The notes beneath the pieces are model-generated. The model was given only the letters and a program-made list of their open reading frames with translations, ran no database searches and was not told the DNA's origin. The position numbers and the translations under genes were made by a program. This document shows positions 45,557 through 56,067 of a stretch of DNA of 64,000 bases, one piece after another. Each line of letters starts with the position of its first letter. Positions within the stretch are counted from its first letter, which is position 1. The DNA comes from Herpetosiphon sp042688385 (GTDB lineage: Bacteria; Chloroflexota; Chloroflexia; Chloroflexales; Herpetosiphonaceae), in contig NZ_JBHUPY010000005.1 of assembly GCF_042688385.1 (NCBI RefSeq), positions 372,001 through 436,000 on the forward strand. The letters run 5' to 3'.

Positions 45557-46570
45557 ATGGAATTAATTGTCCATGAACGGGGCACATTTATTCAAAAACA
45601 TCAAGGCCGCTTGCGTGTTATGCGCGAAAAAGAACGCTTGGCCGAAGTTCCATTGCTGATTCTCGATCAAGTAATTATTGAATCGTATGGAGTTGGTATT
45701 TCATCCGATGCTGTGCGGGCTTGTGCAGAGCACGGGATTCCGATTCATTTTTTGAGCAGCACTGGCACTGCCTATGCCTCACTCTACAGCGCCGGATTAA
45801 CTGGCACAGTCCAAACCCGCCGTGCCCAACTCCAAGCTTTTGAAAATGCGCGGGGAGCGTGGCTGGCTCGGGCCTTCGTCTGTGGCAAATTAGAAAATCA
45901 ACATAATTTGCTGCGCATGATGGCCAAATATCGTAAAACTGCTGATCCCGCTTGTTTTGAACGGGTTCAGCCAATTATTGCTGAAATGCGTGACCATATT
46001 ATTGAGGCCGAGCGCGTGCTCCCTGAGCAGCTTGAGCACATTCGACCGACGCTCTTGAGTATCGAGGGCCGTGGTGCTGCCCGCTATTGGCTGGGAGTGC
46101 GCGAATTATTGTTGTGTGATCTCGATTGGCCTGGGCGCGAAACCCAAGGCGCACGCGATCCGCTGAATAGTGCCTTGAATTATGGCTATGGCATTTTGTA
46201 TAGCCAAATTGAACGCTGCTTGGTTTTGGCGGGTCTTGATCCATATGGCGGTTTTATGCACACCGATCGGCCAGGCAAACCCTCATTAGTGCTCGATTTA
46301 ATTGAAGAATTTCGCCAAACCGTGGTTGATCGTACCATTTTGGGCTTGGTGAATCGGAAAATGACGATTGAGCAAGATGAAACTGGCCGATTAAGCGAAC
46401 ATACCCGTGAGATGATTCGCGAGCGCTTATTTAAACGCCTCGAAGCCAGCGAACCCTATGAGGCAAAACGGGTCAGCTTACGGGTGATTATGCAATCGCA
46501 GGCTCGCCATCTGGCAACCTTTGTGCGTGGCGATCGCGAAACCTACACGCCTTTTATTGCAGCGTGGTAG
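45557..46570 (+). CDS. cas1: Cas1 integrase
   Basis: A 337-residue spacer integrase. The metal-binding residues are visible in SIEGRGAARYWLGV (Glu), GFMHTDRPGKPSLVLDLIEE (His, Asp and Glu) and the conserved DPLNSALNYGYGILYSQIER. With Cas2 it inserts new spacers at the leader end of the array. ATG 45557 is preferred over TTG 45545. It lies 3 bp before cas2. Confidence 0.97.
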   Translation: MELIVHERGTFIQKHQGRLRVMREKERLAEVPLLILDQVIIESYGVGISSDAVRACAEHGIPIHFLSSTGTAYASLYSAGLTGTVQTRRAQLQAFENARGAWLARAFVCGKLENQHNLLRMMAKYRKTADPACFERVQPIIAEMRDHIIEAERVLPEQLEHIRPTLLSIEGRGAARYWLGVRELLLCDLDWPGRETQGARDPLNSALNYGYGILYSQIERCLVLAGLDPYGGFMHTDRPGKPSLVLDLIEEFRQTVVDRTILGLVNRKMTIEQDETGRLSEHTREMIRERLFKRLEASEPYEAKRVSLRVIMQSQARHLATFVRGDRETYTPFIAAW

Positions 46571-46573
46571 CCC

Positions 46574-46888
46574 ATGCGAACCTTACTAATCTACGATATT
46601 GTGGATGATCGGATTCGCACAAAAGTCGCCGATTTATGCCTTGATTATGCCCTGCAACGGATTCAATATAGCGCTTTTATGGGCGATATTCCACGCACGC
46701 TGAGCGAAGAATTATGGCTCAAAATTAGCAAATTAGTCTGCAATCAAGAACATTCGATTGAACTGATTCCAATTTGTGCCAAAGATTGGGTTGAGCGCCG
46801 CAGTTCATCAGGCAAGCCCAAACCAGTCGCACCAGTTGCCGACGACGACGATGGTTGGGGCGAAAGGAGCAATGATGATGACGGATGA
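46574..46888 (+). CDS. cas2: Cas2
   Basis: A 104-residue protein forming the dimeric core of the integration complex. The first strand LLIYDIVDDRIRTKVADLC holds the family aspartate, and RIQYSAFMGDIP follows. The last 25 residues are an acidic tail (VADDDDGWGERSNDDDG) beyond the usual fold. Its end overlaps cas4. Confidence 0.95.
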   Translation: MRTLLIYDIVDDRIRTKVADLCLDYALQRIQYSAFMGDIPRTLSEELWLKISKLVCNQEHSIELIPICAKDWVERRSSSGKPKPVAPVADDDDGWGERSNDDDG

Positions 46889-47468
46889 AGCAGGCTATTT
46901 TCTCGAAGTTACCGACATTAAACAGTATCGAATCTGCCCGAGAGTGGTGTTTTATCGCTATTGTTTGCCGCGAGTTCGGCCAATAACTGGCAAAATGGCG
47001 CTTGGGATCGAGCGTCATCGCGAAGAAATTGGCCGCGAAGAACGGCGCTCGTTAAGGACTTATGGTTTGACGAGTGGCGAGCGTCAGTTCGATATCTTGC
47101 TACGATCAGCACGCTATCGATTGGTTGGAATGCTCGATCTAATCATCATTACAGAAAATGAATGTATTCCAGTTGAATACAAACTCTCGGAACGCATGCC
47201 TGGCAGCCATGTCAAAGCTCAATTAGCTGCCTATGCGTTGCTGCTGACCGAACAATTGCAAAAGCCGATTCGGCGTGGATTTAGCTACCTCTTGCCATTA
47301 CGTAAGGCAGTTGAAATTCCGTTGGGCCAACGGCTGCTGAATGATGTTGAGCGGAGCATTGAGCAAATCCATCAGCTGATTGCCCATGAAACGATGCCAG
47401 CAGCGCCCAAGCAACAAGCAATTTGCGTAAATTGTGAATTTCGCCGCTTCTGCAACGATGTGCTTTAG
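46872..47468 (+). CDS. cas4: Cas4 exonuclease
   Basis: A 198-residue iron-sulphur nuclease that trims prespacers and selects PAMs during adaptation. RICPRVVFYRY carries the first cysteine and CVNCEFRRFC the last three. The RecB-like nuclease shows GMLDLIIITENECIPVEYKL (D, E and K). Three consecutive ATGs (46872, 46875, 46878) follow AAAGGAGC; spacing favours the last one slightly. It overlaps cas2 by up to 17 bp. As the last gene of the operon it lies directly before the leader. Confidence 0.93.
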   Translation: MMMTDEAGYFLEVTDIKQYRICPRVVFYRYCLPRVRPITGKMALGIERHREEIGREERRSLRTYGLTSGERQFDILLRSARYRLVGMLDLIIITENECIPVEYKLSERMPGSHVKAQLAAYALLLTEQLQKPIRRGFSYLLPLRKAVEIPLGQRLLNDVERSIEQIHQLIAHETMPAAPKQQAICVNCEFRRFCNDVL

Positions 47469-47761
47469 TTTTTTTTGGCCAGCGCAGCGCCGAATTCGCA
47501 ACTCGATTAATTGAGGGCTGATTCTTGGCTAATGCGGGAGGATTGATCGGTTTGGGATGTTGATATAGCTGATTGCAAAGCCCTAGCTTTGTTTCGCAAC
47601 TCCCCCCATTTTTCGCCCAAAATTCGAGTTGCGAAACAGCCGTAGAATCGAGTATGATATCGTGAGCATGAAGCTTCAACCGAGACGCTACAGCTGCCGC
47701 TGCGGCGTAGAATGCAGCATCTGCAGGATTTACCTAGGCGCAAGCGCTTAACAAATGGGCG
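47469..47761 (+). promoter_or_regulatory. CRISPR leader with inverted repeats
   Basis: A 293-bp region between cas4 and the first repeat. A perfect 12-bp inverted repeat is GTTTCGCAACTC (47591-47602) and GAGTTGCGAAAC (47626-47637); a further TTCGCAACTCG lies at 47495-47505. CGATTAATTGA (47504-47514) equals part of the array repeat in inverse orientation. A candidate array promoter is TTGCGA (47629-47634), 18 bp, TATGAT (47653-47658). The uniform repeats at this end support it as the leader side. Confidence 0.65.
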
Positions 47762-50700
47762 ATTTCAATTAATCGATCCGCGTAGAGGATACTGAAACCC
47801 TAAACTAAATAAAATCAGAATTCATATCACAAATTTCAATTAATCGATCCGCGTAGAGGATACTGAAACTTCTTCCCGAAGGATGCGAATCCGCACCACT
47901 TCACGATTTCAATTAATCGATCCGCGTAGAGGATACTGAAACTGATTTGCGCGTGGTGGTGTTGGGCCTCGAACCCGATTTCAATTAATCGATCCGCGTA
48001 GAGGATACTGAAACAAGTTGAATTTATCATGGGCAACGGGACGAACCGAATTTCAATTAATCGATCCGCGTAGAGGATACTGAAACTCAAAGGGCAATGT
48101 GTAGGTCGTGCGATGCGACTATTTCAATTAATCGATCCGCGTAGAGGATACTGAAACCTCGAATCGATAAAAGTGCTTTGAGGCACTATAACTATTTCAA
48201 TTAATCGATCCGCGTAGAGGATACTGAAACTATTCGACTTGTCGTGAATCTGGTGAAAGCCAAAAAATTTCAATTAATCGATCCGCGTAGAGGATACTGA
48301 AACATTCCGTTTGGATCGTTTCGACTGGAATAATTGAATTTCAATTAATCGATCCGCGTAGAGGATACTGAAACTGCAAGATTCGCTTTTTGAGCTGCGA
48401 GCCACTGCTTATTTCAATTAATCGATCCGCGTAGAGGATACTGAAACGTTGCGGCGCGCTGATCGTGACTATCAAAAACAATTGCATTTCAATTAATCGA
48501 TCCGCGTAGAGGATACTGAAACATGTCGCCTCATGCACCAGGTACTCATACTTGCGGGATTTCAATTAATCGATCCGCGTAGAGGATACTGAAACTAGTG
48601 CGTTGTTATCATGAGGTTTATGCAGGGGTTAGATTTCAATTAATCGATCCGCGTAGAGGATACTGAAACTAACACCGTGGCTGTTAATACCAGGCTAGTG
48701 GCGGTATTTCAATTAATCGATCCGCGTAGAGGATACTGAAACAAGTTGTGATTGGCCGAGCAATCCCCGCCGGACGCGATTTCAATTAATCGATCCGCGT
48801 AGAGGATACTGAAACTTCTCCAAGAAGTGGTGCAGGGTTTAACTGTTTTTATTTCAATTAATCGATCCGCGTAGAGGATACTGAAACGATGGTGGGTCAA
48901 AGCCAATTATTGCGATCACAGCCGATTTCAATTAATCGATCCGCGTAGAGGATACTGAAACACCTTTGGACGTTGGCAAGTCAAAAATCAAGATTGAATT
49001 TCAATTAATCGATCCGCGTAGAGGATACTGAAACATGCGCTGCGTTTGGCGTTCAGGTCTTTGCGCGCAAATTTCAATTAATCGATCCGCGTAGAGGATA
49101 CTGAAACCCCCTCTCCCCCAGCTTTTGCCTATTACTATTTTTAGATTTCAATTAATCGATCCGCGTAGAGGATACTGAAACTTCCCATCCCGAGCAACTG
49201 ACATTGGAGGTCTAAGATTTCAATTAATCGATCCGCGTAGAGGATACTGAAACATCCCAGTCGGACATTGATTGTATGCGGAGTGGCATATTTCAATTAA
49301 TCGATCCGCGTAGAGGATACTGAAACATGGCTAGTGATTATTGGAGTGCTGGCGCACGCCAATTTCAATTAATCGATCCGCGTAGAGGATACTGAAACGC
49401 TGGACGTTCGGCATTATTGAGATATTTACTCAATTTCAATTAATCGATCCGCGTAGAGGATACTGAAACAGTGGCTCGGAGATGACTTGGATTTTATTGG
49501 CACATTTCAATTAATCGATCCGCGTAGAGGATACTGAAACGCTGTTGAGGGTGAAACCACGCGCACCAGCGTTGGCATTTCAATTAATCGATCCGCGTAG
49601 AGGATACTGAAACTCTGAAATACCATCAAGTTCATACCACTGCTCAGCCATTTCAATTAATCGATCCGCGTAGAGGATACTGAAACGCAGCCATTTGTTG
49701 GCCAACCAATCTCCGTTAGCGGATTTCAATTAATCGATCCGCGTAGAGGATACTGAAACAAAGAGACATGGCGACCGCCGCCGCCGATGCCGCTGATTTC
49801 AATTAATCGATCCGCGTAGAGGATACTGAAACATCTTGATACAACTCGGCATACTTAGCGGTTTTCTATTTCAATTAATCGATCCGCGTAGAGGATACTG
49901 AAACGTGAGCGATCGCACGACATTCAATCCGAGCGAGAAGATTTCAATTAATCGATCCGCGTAGAGGATACTGAAACGAAGGGCAGACTCAAGGCCAATA
50001 TGCTGGCATCCCAATTTCAATTAATCGATCCGCGTAGAGGATACTGAAACTCCGACAATGAGCAGGAGCGGCATGAACTGCTGAGCGAATTTCAATTAAT
50101 CGATCCGCGTAGAGGATACTGAAACGCGCTTCACTTGACGGAGCATCGCGGTTAGCGCGGTTATTTCAATTAATCGATCCGCGTAGAGGATACTGAAACT
50201 TGACACTATGTCATGCTTGGACGTACTCTATAGATTTCAATTAATCGATCCGCGTAGAGGATACTGAAACTCGCCCGTATTCGGCACGGGTTAGAGAAGT
50301 TTGGCAATTTCAATTAATCGATCCGCGTAGAGGATACTGAAACCAGAAATCGAACTCAATATACTCATACAGGGTTACATTTCAATTAATCGATCCGCGT
50401 AGAGGATACTGAAACATCGAACCAACGCAATTCGATCTCAAGCGTGGCTATTTCAATTAATCGATCCGCGTAGAGGATACTGAAACTGAAAGTACCAGAA
50501 ATGGTGTCAATGGTGTCCAAATATTTCAATTAATCGATCCGCGTAGAGGATACTGAAACACTTAACACGGTCTACACCAGCGGCAACCGCAACATCATTT
50601 CAATTAATCGATCCGCGTAGAGGATACTGAAACGTACAACAAAAAGGTGGAGCGCACGGTGATTGACCATTTCAATTAATCGATCCGCGTAGAGGATACT

Positions 50701-53455
50701 GAAACCGGAAGCTGCGAATTTGGTTGGGTCTTGTGTCGATTATTTCAATTAATCGATCCGCGTAGAGGATACTGAAACGATCTTACGAAGGAACAACGAT
50801 TTCAAGCCCGCAATTTCAATTAATCGATCCGCGTAGAGGATACTGAAACACGGTTGCCGCCGTTGGTCGGGTAAGCGAGCCAGGTATTTCAATTAATCGA
50901 TCCGCGTAGAGGATACTGAAACGACTGGCCAACGCCGTGAAAGCCGAGCGTGGATTATATTTCAATTAATCGATCCGCGTAGAGGATACTGAAACATTGG
51001 TCGTCCACAGCAAGCCCTGCCGTGGCAATTTCAATTAATCGATCCGCGTAGAGGATACTGAAACAGTAACTCCAGTTGGCTATGAAGTTGTCGATCCTGG
51101 ATTTCAATTAATCGATCCGCGTAGAGGATACTGAAACCTGCACACGGTCAATGGTTATTTGCTAAATGGGTATTTCAATTAATCGATCCGCGTAGAGGAT
51201 ACTGAAACAGGCATTAGCTTCAGCTTCGTCTGTGGCGAACGCGAATTTCAATTAATCGATCCGCGTAGAGGATACTGAAACACGTCACCATGTCATCAAC
51301 TATATGACAGCGCGCCAATTTCAATTAATCGATCCGCGTAGAGGATACTGAAACTTCATTTTCTCGGCGGAAGCCTCCAGTTCTTTTTATTTCAATTAAT
51401 CGATCCGCGTAGAGGATACTGAAACATGTATAACCGTCTACTGACGATATACGACCTCTCATTTCAATTAATCGATCCGCATAGAGGATACTGAAACGCT
51501 CGGCGGCCAGAAAGGTTGCTAGCCAGTTGGTATTTCAATTAATCGATCCGCGTAGAGGATACTGAAACTGCCAATATCGTTATCGGCTGCGTTGATTCAA
51601 CAGCATTTCAATTAATCGATCCGCATAGAGGATACTGAAACATTCAGGGGTAGATTCAACATCAACTTCAAACTGTATTTCAATTAATCGATCCGCATAG
51701 AGGATACTGAAACTGTTTGCGTTTGAGTGCATCGGCCTCAGCCTGGGATTTCAATTAATCGATCCGCATAGAGGATACTGAAACGTGCCCCGATTGTGGT
51801 GCGCTGCTCGACAGCGTGAGCATTTCAATTAATCGATCCGCATAGAGGATACTGAAACAACGCAACGTGATAGGGCAGCTTGCGCGGCAGTTGCAATTTC
51901 AATTAATCGATCCGCATAGAGGATACTGAAACTACCTTCCGCAGCTTGACCCGCGAGGCCTACTACAATTTCAATTAATCGATCCGCATAGAGGATACTG
52001 AAACAAATGCCCGTGCGCATGTGGGGTTTCGAGGGCGAGATTTCAATTAATCGATCCGCATAGAGGATACTGAAACATACCGACGATGTGGTAGAAGTGA
52101 TGTATGCCGTGATTTCAATTAATCGATCCGCATAGAGGATACTGAAACAATCAATCGCATCATTGGCGTGGTGAACGAATCAATCATTTCAATTAATCGA
52201 TCCGCAGAGAGGATACTGAAACCGTTGTAATTGAGCGAACCGAAGAAGGAATTTGCATCGATTTCAATTAATCGATCCGCATAGAGGATACTGAAACATG
52301 CTCTTGACATCAGATTGTGCACTCACAACCGAGGATTTCAATTAATCGATCCGCATAGAGGATACTGAAACATAATTGGATCTGATATTGAGGTTCGCAT
52401 TCGTTCTATTTCAATTAATCGATCCGCAGAGAGGATACTGAAACTTGTCTAAGATTGACTGGGGAAGCCCGTAGAGTGAAATTTCAATTAATCGATCCGC
52501 AGAGAGGATACTGAAACTTCCCGATAATACCAAAGTGCCCATCACGCTCGAAAATTTCAATTAATCGATCCGCATAGAGGATACTGAAACGTGCGATGCG
52601 TGGATGCTTGCCGATATTGCTACAGGATTTCAATTAATCGATCCGCATAGAGGATACTGAAACAAATCTCGCAGCTCGAAGCCCAGCAGCAAAAAGATTT
52701 CAATTAATCGATCCGCATAGAGGATACTGAAACCAGCAGCGAGATTAAGCAAAACACGACGCGAATTATCATTTCAATTAATCGATCCGCATAGAGGATA
52801 CTGAAACTCCAGTTGGAGCGAGGCGATTTCGATAGCCTGTGGTTATTTCAATTAATCGATCCGCAGAGAGGATACTGAAACCAACGGGAACGCCAACAAT
52901 TACGCCTAGCCCGCAATTTCAATTAATCGATCCGCAGAGAGGATACTGAAACCGGCGATAAGTGGTAGTCGTGCTGGTGCATTGGGTATTTCAATTAATC
53001 GATCCGCAGAGAGGATACTGAAACTTCAGTATACATACGAAGTCCTTTACTCCAACAATTTCAATTAATCGATCCGCAGAGAGGATACTGAAACCTTCAG
53101 TGGCCGGAGCGATTAAAACTAATTCTTCGGATTTCAATTAATCGATCCGCAGAGAGGATACTGAAACAGTCGGACTTGGGCCAATAGAATCTGACAGGGA
53201 TTTCAATTAATCGATCCGCAGAGAGGATACTGAAACCTGATTGAACGCTTGATTGACGACGCACCACTAACATTTCAATTAATCGATCCGCAGAGAGGAT
53301 ACTGAAACGCGCCAATTGCGCCGCCGGTCAGCGATCGCACGACATATTTCAATTAATCGATCCGCAGAGAGGATACTGAAACGTTGGCGGGCTTCGCTAA
53401 GCAAGCGCATTGTTGATAATTTCAATTAATCGATCCGCAGAGAGGATACTGAAAC
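47762..53455 (+). CRISPR. CRISPR array, 79 repeats of 37 bp and 78 spacers
   Basis: I traced 79 repeats starting ATTTCAATTAATCGATCC and ending GGATACTGAAAC, 37 bp each, with a period of 69-75 bp (spacers of 32-38 bp). The hairpin ATCC-7 nt loop-GGAT is followed by exactly 8 nt, ACTGAAAC, the expected Cas6 handle, which sets transcription on the plus strand. Three repeat types differ only in the loop: GCGTAGA (repeats 1-51 and 53), GCATAGA (52, 54-61, 63-64, 67-70) and GCAGAGA (62, 65-66, 71-79). Uniform repeats lie next to the cas side and variants at the far end, as expected if spacers enter at the cas-proximal leader. No spacer appeared twice, but spacers 30 and 77 overlap in sequence. Confidence 0.97.
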
Positions 53456-53550
53456 TTGTTGATGCTAGCGAACATTCGTTAGCCTATACGTTACCAGACT
53501 TGGATCGATTACAATTGAGCGTATTCATCTAGCAGAGAGAGTTTGAGCGG
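53456..53550 (+). other. Array trailer
   Basis: Right after the last repeat, GCTAGCGA and TCGTTAGC can form a hairpin. GGATCGATTA then CAATTGAG (53502-53518) resembles the array repeat in inverse orientation with a small change. The next gene starts at 53551 behind a weak ribosome site (GAGAGA). Confidence 0.45.
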
Positions 53551-56067
53551 ATGGCTGAACACAAGCAATTAATTGAATCATTGGTTAAAACATGGCGCGA
53601 TCAGCTTGGTTTGCTGCAACCAACAGCGATTGTTGATGCATGGCCGTCGTCGATTTGGCACGCGTTGATCGCTACCAAGCCAATAAGCTGGCTGCTCGAA
53701 CAGATCGACTATCTGAGCGATCTCGTGCAGCGGATACGAATCTATAGCCTCATTTGGCCCAAACTCACTCCTGATCAACAGGCAAGCTTGACTGTACAAC
53801 TCGGACACATCATTGCAAGCATTGATGCGTTGGGCACACGTATTACCGCGATTGGTGTGATCCACGCAAGTTTGCCGCAACAATGTTTAATCTGGCTCAA
53901 CCAAACCCTTGATGCATTTGAATCAGCTGGCAAGCTCCAGCATCAAACTGATTGCTTAAACCAAATCATTTGCCTAAAGCTTGATCGCGATCTCTATCGA
54001 GGGGTAATTGAGCGTGTGCACTCATTGCTATTACAACTGCCACCAAACCATTCGACCCAGCAATCAGTTCGTAATTTGATTAACTATTATGTGACATATG
54101 CAGATTTTGAGCAGGCCCGCCAATTGGCTGAGTTGCTGGAACAAGCATATCGATCCCCCTATGGTTGGAATGTGATCAGCAAGGCATGGCTGGCTGGGGG
54201 CAATTCCGTTCAGCAACTCGTTGTGTGGCGTGCCAACGAAGCTCAAATGCCAAATAGCATTTGGGTGATTACGGGCTTGCTCGAAGCCCAGCGTTTGAGT
54301 GAAGCCTTAATATGGTTAGCTCAATATCCTCAGTTAAACGATCATGAATCGATCAAATCACACTTGATTAATGCCTATCTTGCGCATCAAGAGCTAGCCG
54401 AGGCGGCGGCAATTGCAATAACCATCCCACAACCGTGGGTCTATTCCCACCCAATTGAGGACGTGATTAAAGCCTATGTGATTTGCGGTGATTCTGAGCA
54501 AGCTTTGGTATTGGCTCGCAGCATCGATAGTCCATGGCAGCAGATTCGCGGGTTAGTTACGATCTTTATTAATGATTCGCGGCTGGAGCTTGCGCAATTT
54601 GATGCTTTATTCGCCGAAGCGTATGCCCATGTTGCGAGGCTCGACTACCCAATCTTACAAGCGTGGTCGTTGTTTGATCTTGCTCGTTCCAGTCGCTTAG
54701 TGTCTGAATCGCAGTTTTTAGCACTTATTGCGGAAACGCTTGAAGTTGCCAAACACGTTGATGATAGTGATGATTATGAAAAACTCATTTTGCAGGTCTG
54801 CCGCTGCTTGATTATGCGCCAGCAGCTTGAGCTGGCTGAAACAACCTTGTTTGCTTTAGGTGAAATTGAGTTGACTGTCAATGAGCAACTGAGTGGTTTG
54901 TTGACCCAAGCCTATCTTGATGCAGGGCGTTTAAACGATGCAATGCGGCTCGCAGTACGTTTGAATAATCGACCCCCGTGGCAGTGCCTGATTCACTATT
55001 ATTCTGAGCACGATCAGCTTGATCTGGCGCTTGAATTAAGCAAAAATTTGTGCAATGACAGTCGTAGTGAGATTATTTACCAGTTAGTGAGGGTTTTGAC
55101 CCAAGTGCAGCAGCCAGCGCTGGCATTGCTTATTACACACCATTCACGCACGCCACTTGAACAGTGTACAAATGATTTGCTGATTGCGACCAGCCTGCGC
55201 TCTGATCCAGCGTTTAATTTTCAAGCGCTGCTTACAACAATTGAACAACGCCTGGCCATGGTTCCTCATTCCGAACAACGCATAGCGCAACAGATTGCCT
55301 TGAGCATTGAATTTGGCCTGCTCGACTTGGAAGCGGGCTTGGCCAAACTTGCAACAATCCAATCAGATTGGGATGAATTTGAGATCGTGATGGCTAAGGC
55401 GCAGATATTACTGCACCATGGGCATTTTGCAGAAGCAAAACAGCTTTTAACCGAGGTAGCGAGCTACGATCGGTACTTTCTAATCTTGATGATTATTCAG
55501 TTTTTAACCGAACAAGGGTTGCTTGCCGACGCACTCGCGTTGGTTGCTGAAAGCCGTAATCCAGACCATCAAATTGGTTATTATGCCTGCATTGCTGCAT
55601 CAACGCCTGAACCTAAACACGCAAAAAGCATGATTAATCGCGCTGTGGAATTACTTTCCACAACTGACCATGCATTGAATTCCATTGATTCATTGGCGCT
55701 TACTGCTTGCAACCATGGCTGGTATGAACTGGCTTGGGATTTGAGCGAGCAAATAAGCGATCTTAATCAACAGGGCTTACTGCAAACCTATATTTTTAAT
55801 CACCAAGCCATACCGAACCAAGCTTTAGCCAAAGCTGTAGCGATTAAACAAACCTATTTTCGAGTGCAAGCCTTGGTTGCGATTGCTCACCACTATCCAC
55901 TTGAAGTTTATTGTGAATTCATCCAATCGCAATGGATTCAAGCAACGACCATAACTGAATTTGTCCAGCTGCTTGGTTTAATCGAGCCTGTGCTTAAACA
56001 GCATCCGCAGGTGGCACGAGAGCTTTTTGCCACTTATTCGCTCGTTTCTTGTGCTGAGCTTGGATGA
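53551..56067 (+). CDS. Large alpha-solenoid protein, unknown
   Basis: An 838-residue soluble protein made almost wholly of degenerate helical-hairpin units of about 33-35 residues, TPR- or PPR-like (YADFEQARQLAELLEQAYRS; LSEALIWLAQYPQLN; GRLNDAMRLAVRLNNRPPW; HGHFAEAKQLLTEVASYDRY). No catalytic domain is visible. Such proteins are scaffolds. It begins 95 bp after the CRISPR array and its end overlaps the convergent WYL gene by 34 bp. Whether it is linked to CRISPR or the neighbouring regulator is unknown. Confidence 0.8.
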   Translation: MAEHKQLIESLVKTWRDQLGLLQPTAIVDAWPSSIWHALIATKPISWLLEQIDYLSDLVQRIRIYSLIWPKLTPDQQASLTVQLGHIIASIDALGTRITAIGVIHASLPQQCLIWLNQTLDAFESAGKLQHQTDCLNQIICLKLDRDLYRGVIERVHSLLLQLPPNHSTQQSVRNLINYYVTYADFEQARQLAELLEQAYRSPYGWNVISKAWLAGGNSVQQLVVWRANEAQMPNSIWVITGLLEAQRLSEALIWLAQYPQLNDHESIKSHLINAYLAHQELAEAAAIAITIPQPWVYSHPIEDVIKAYVICGDSEQALVLARSIDSPWQQIRGLVTIFINDSRLELAQFDALFAEAYAHVARLDYPILQAWSLFDLARSSRLVSESQFLALIAETLEVAKHVDDSDDYEKLILQVCRCLIMRQQLELAETTLFALGEIELTVNEQLSGLLTQAYLDAGRLNDAMRLAVRLNNRPPWQCLIHYYSEHDQLDLALELSKNLCNDSRSEIIYQLVRVLTQVQQPALALLITHHSRTPLEQCTNDLLIATSLRSDPAFNFQALLTTIEQRLAMVPHSEQRIAQQIALSIEFGLLDLEAGLAKLATIQSDWDEFEIVMAKAQILLHHGHFAEAKQLLTEVASYDRYFLILMIIQFLTEQGLLADALALVAESRNPDHQIGYYACIAASTPEPKHAKSMINRAVELLSTTDHALNSIDSLALTACNHGWYELAWDLSEQISDLNQQGLLQTYIFNHQAIPNQALAKAVAIKQTYFRVQALVAIAHHYPLEVYCEFIQSQWIQATTITEFVQLLGLIEPVLKQHPQVARELFATYSLVSCAELG

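Noticed and set aside
49108..49144. Spacer 19 beginning CCCTCTCCCCCAGC resembles intergenic repeat family B
   Set aside because: The likeness is limited to a short C-rich run; no longer match to any copy in the window was found, so self-targeting is not supported.
47836..53315. ORFs within the array encoding repeated FSILYADRLIEI
   Set aside because: They are translations of the CRISPR repeat read on the minus strand, with spacers between; not genes.
47762..53455. Reading the array on the minus strand, with GTTTCAG as repeat start and ATTGAAAT as handle
   Set aside because: In that orientation 14 nt follow the hairpin instead of 8. Uniform repeats beside the cas genes, the preserved handle of the pseudo-repeat and the CCN flank all favour the plus strand.
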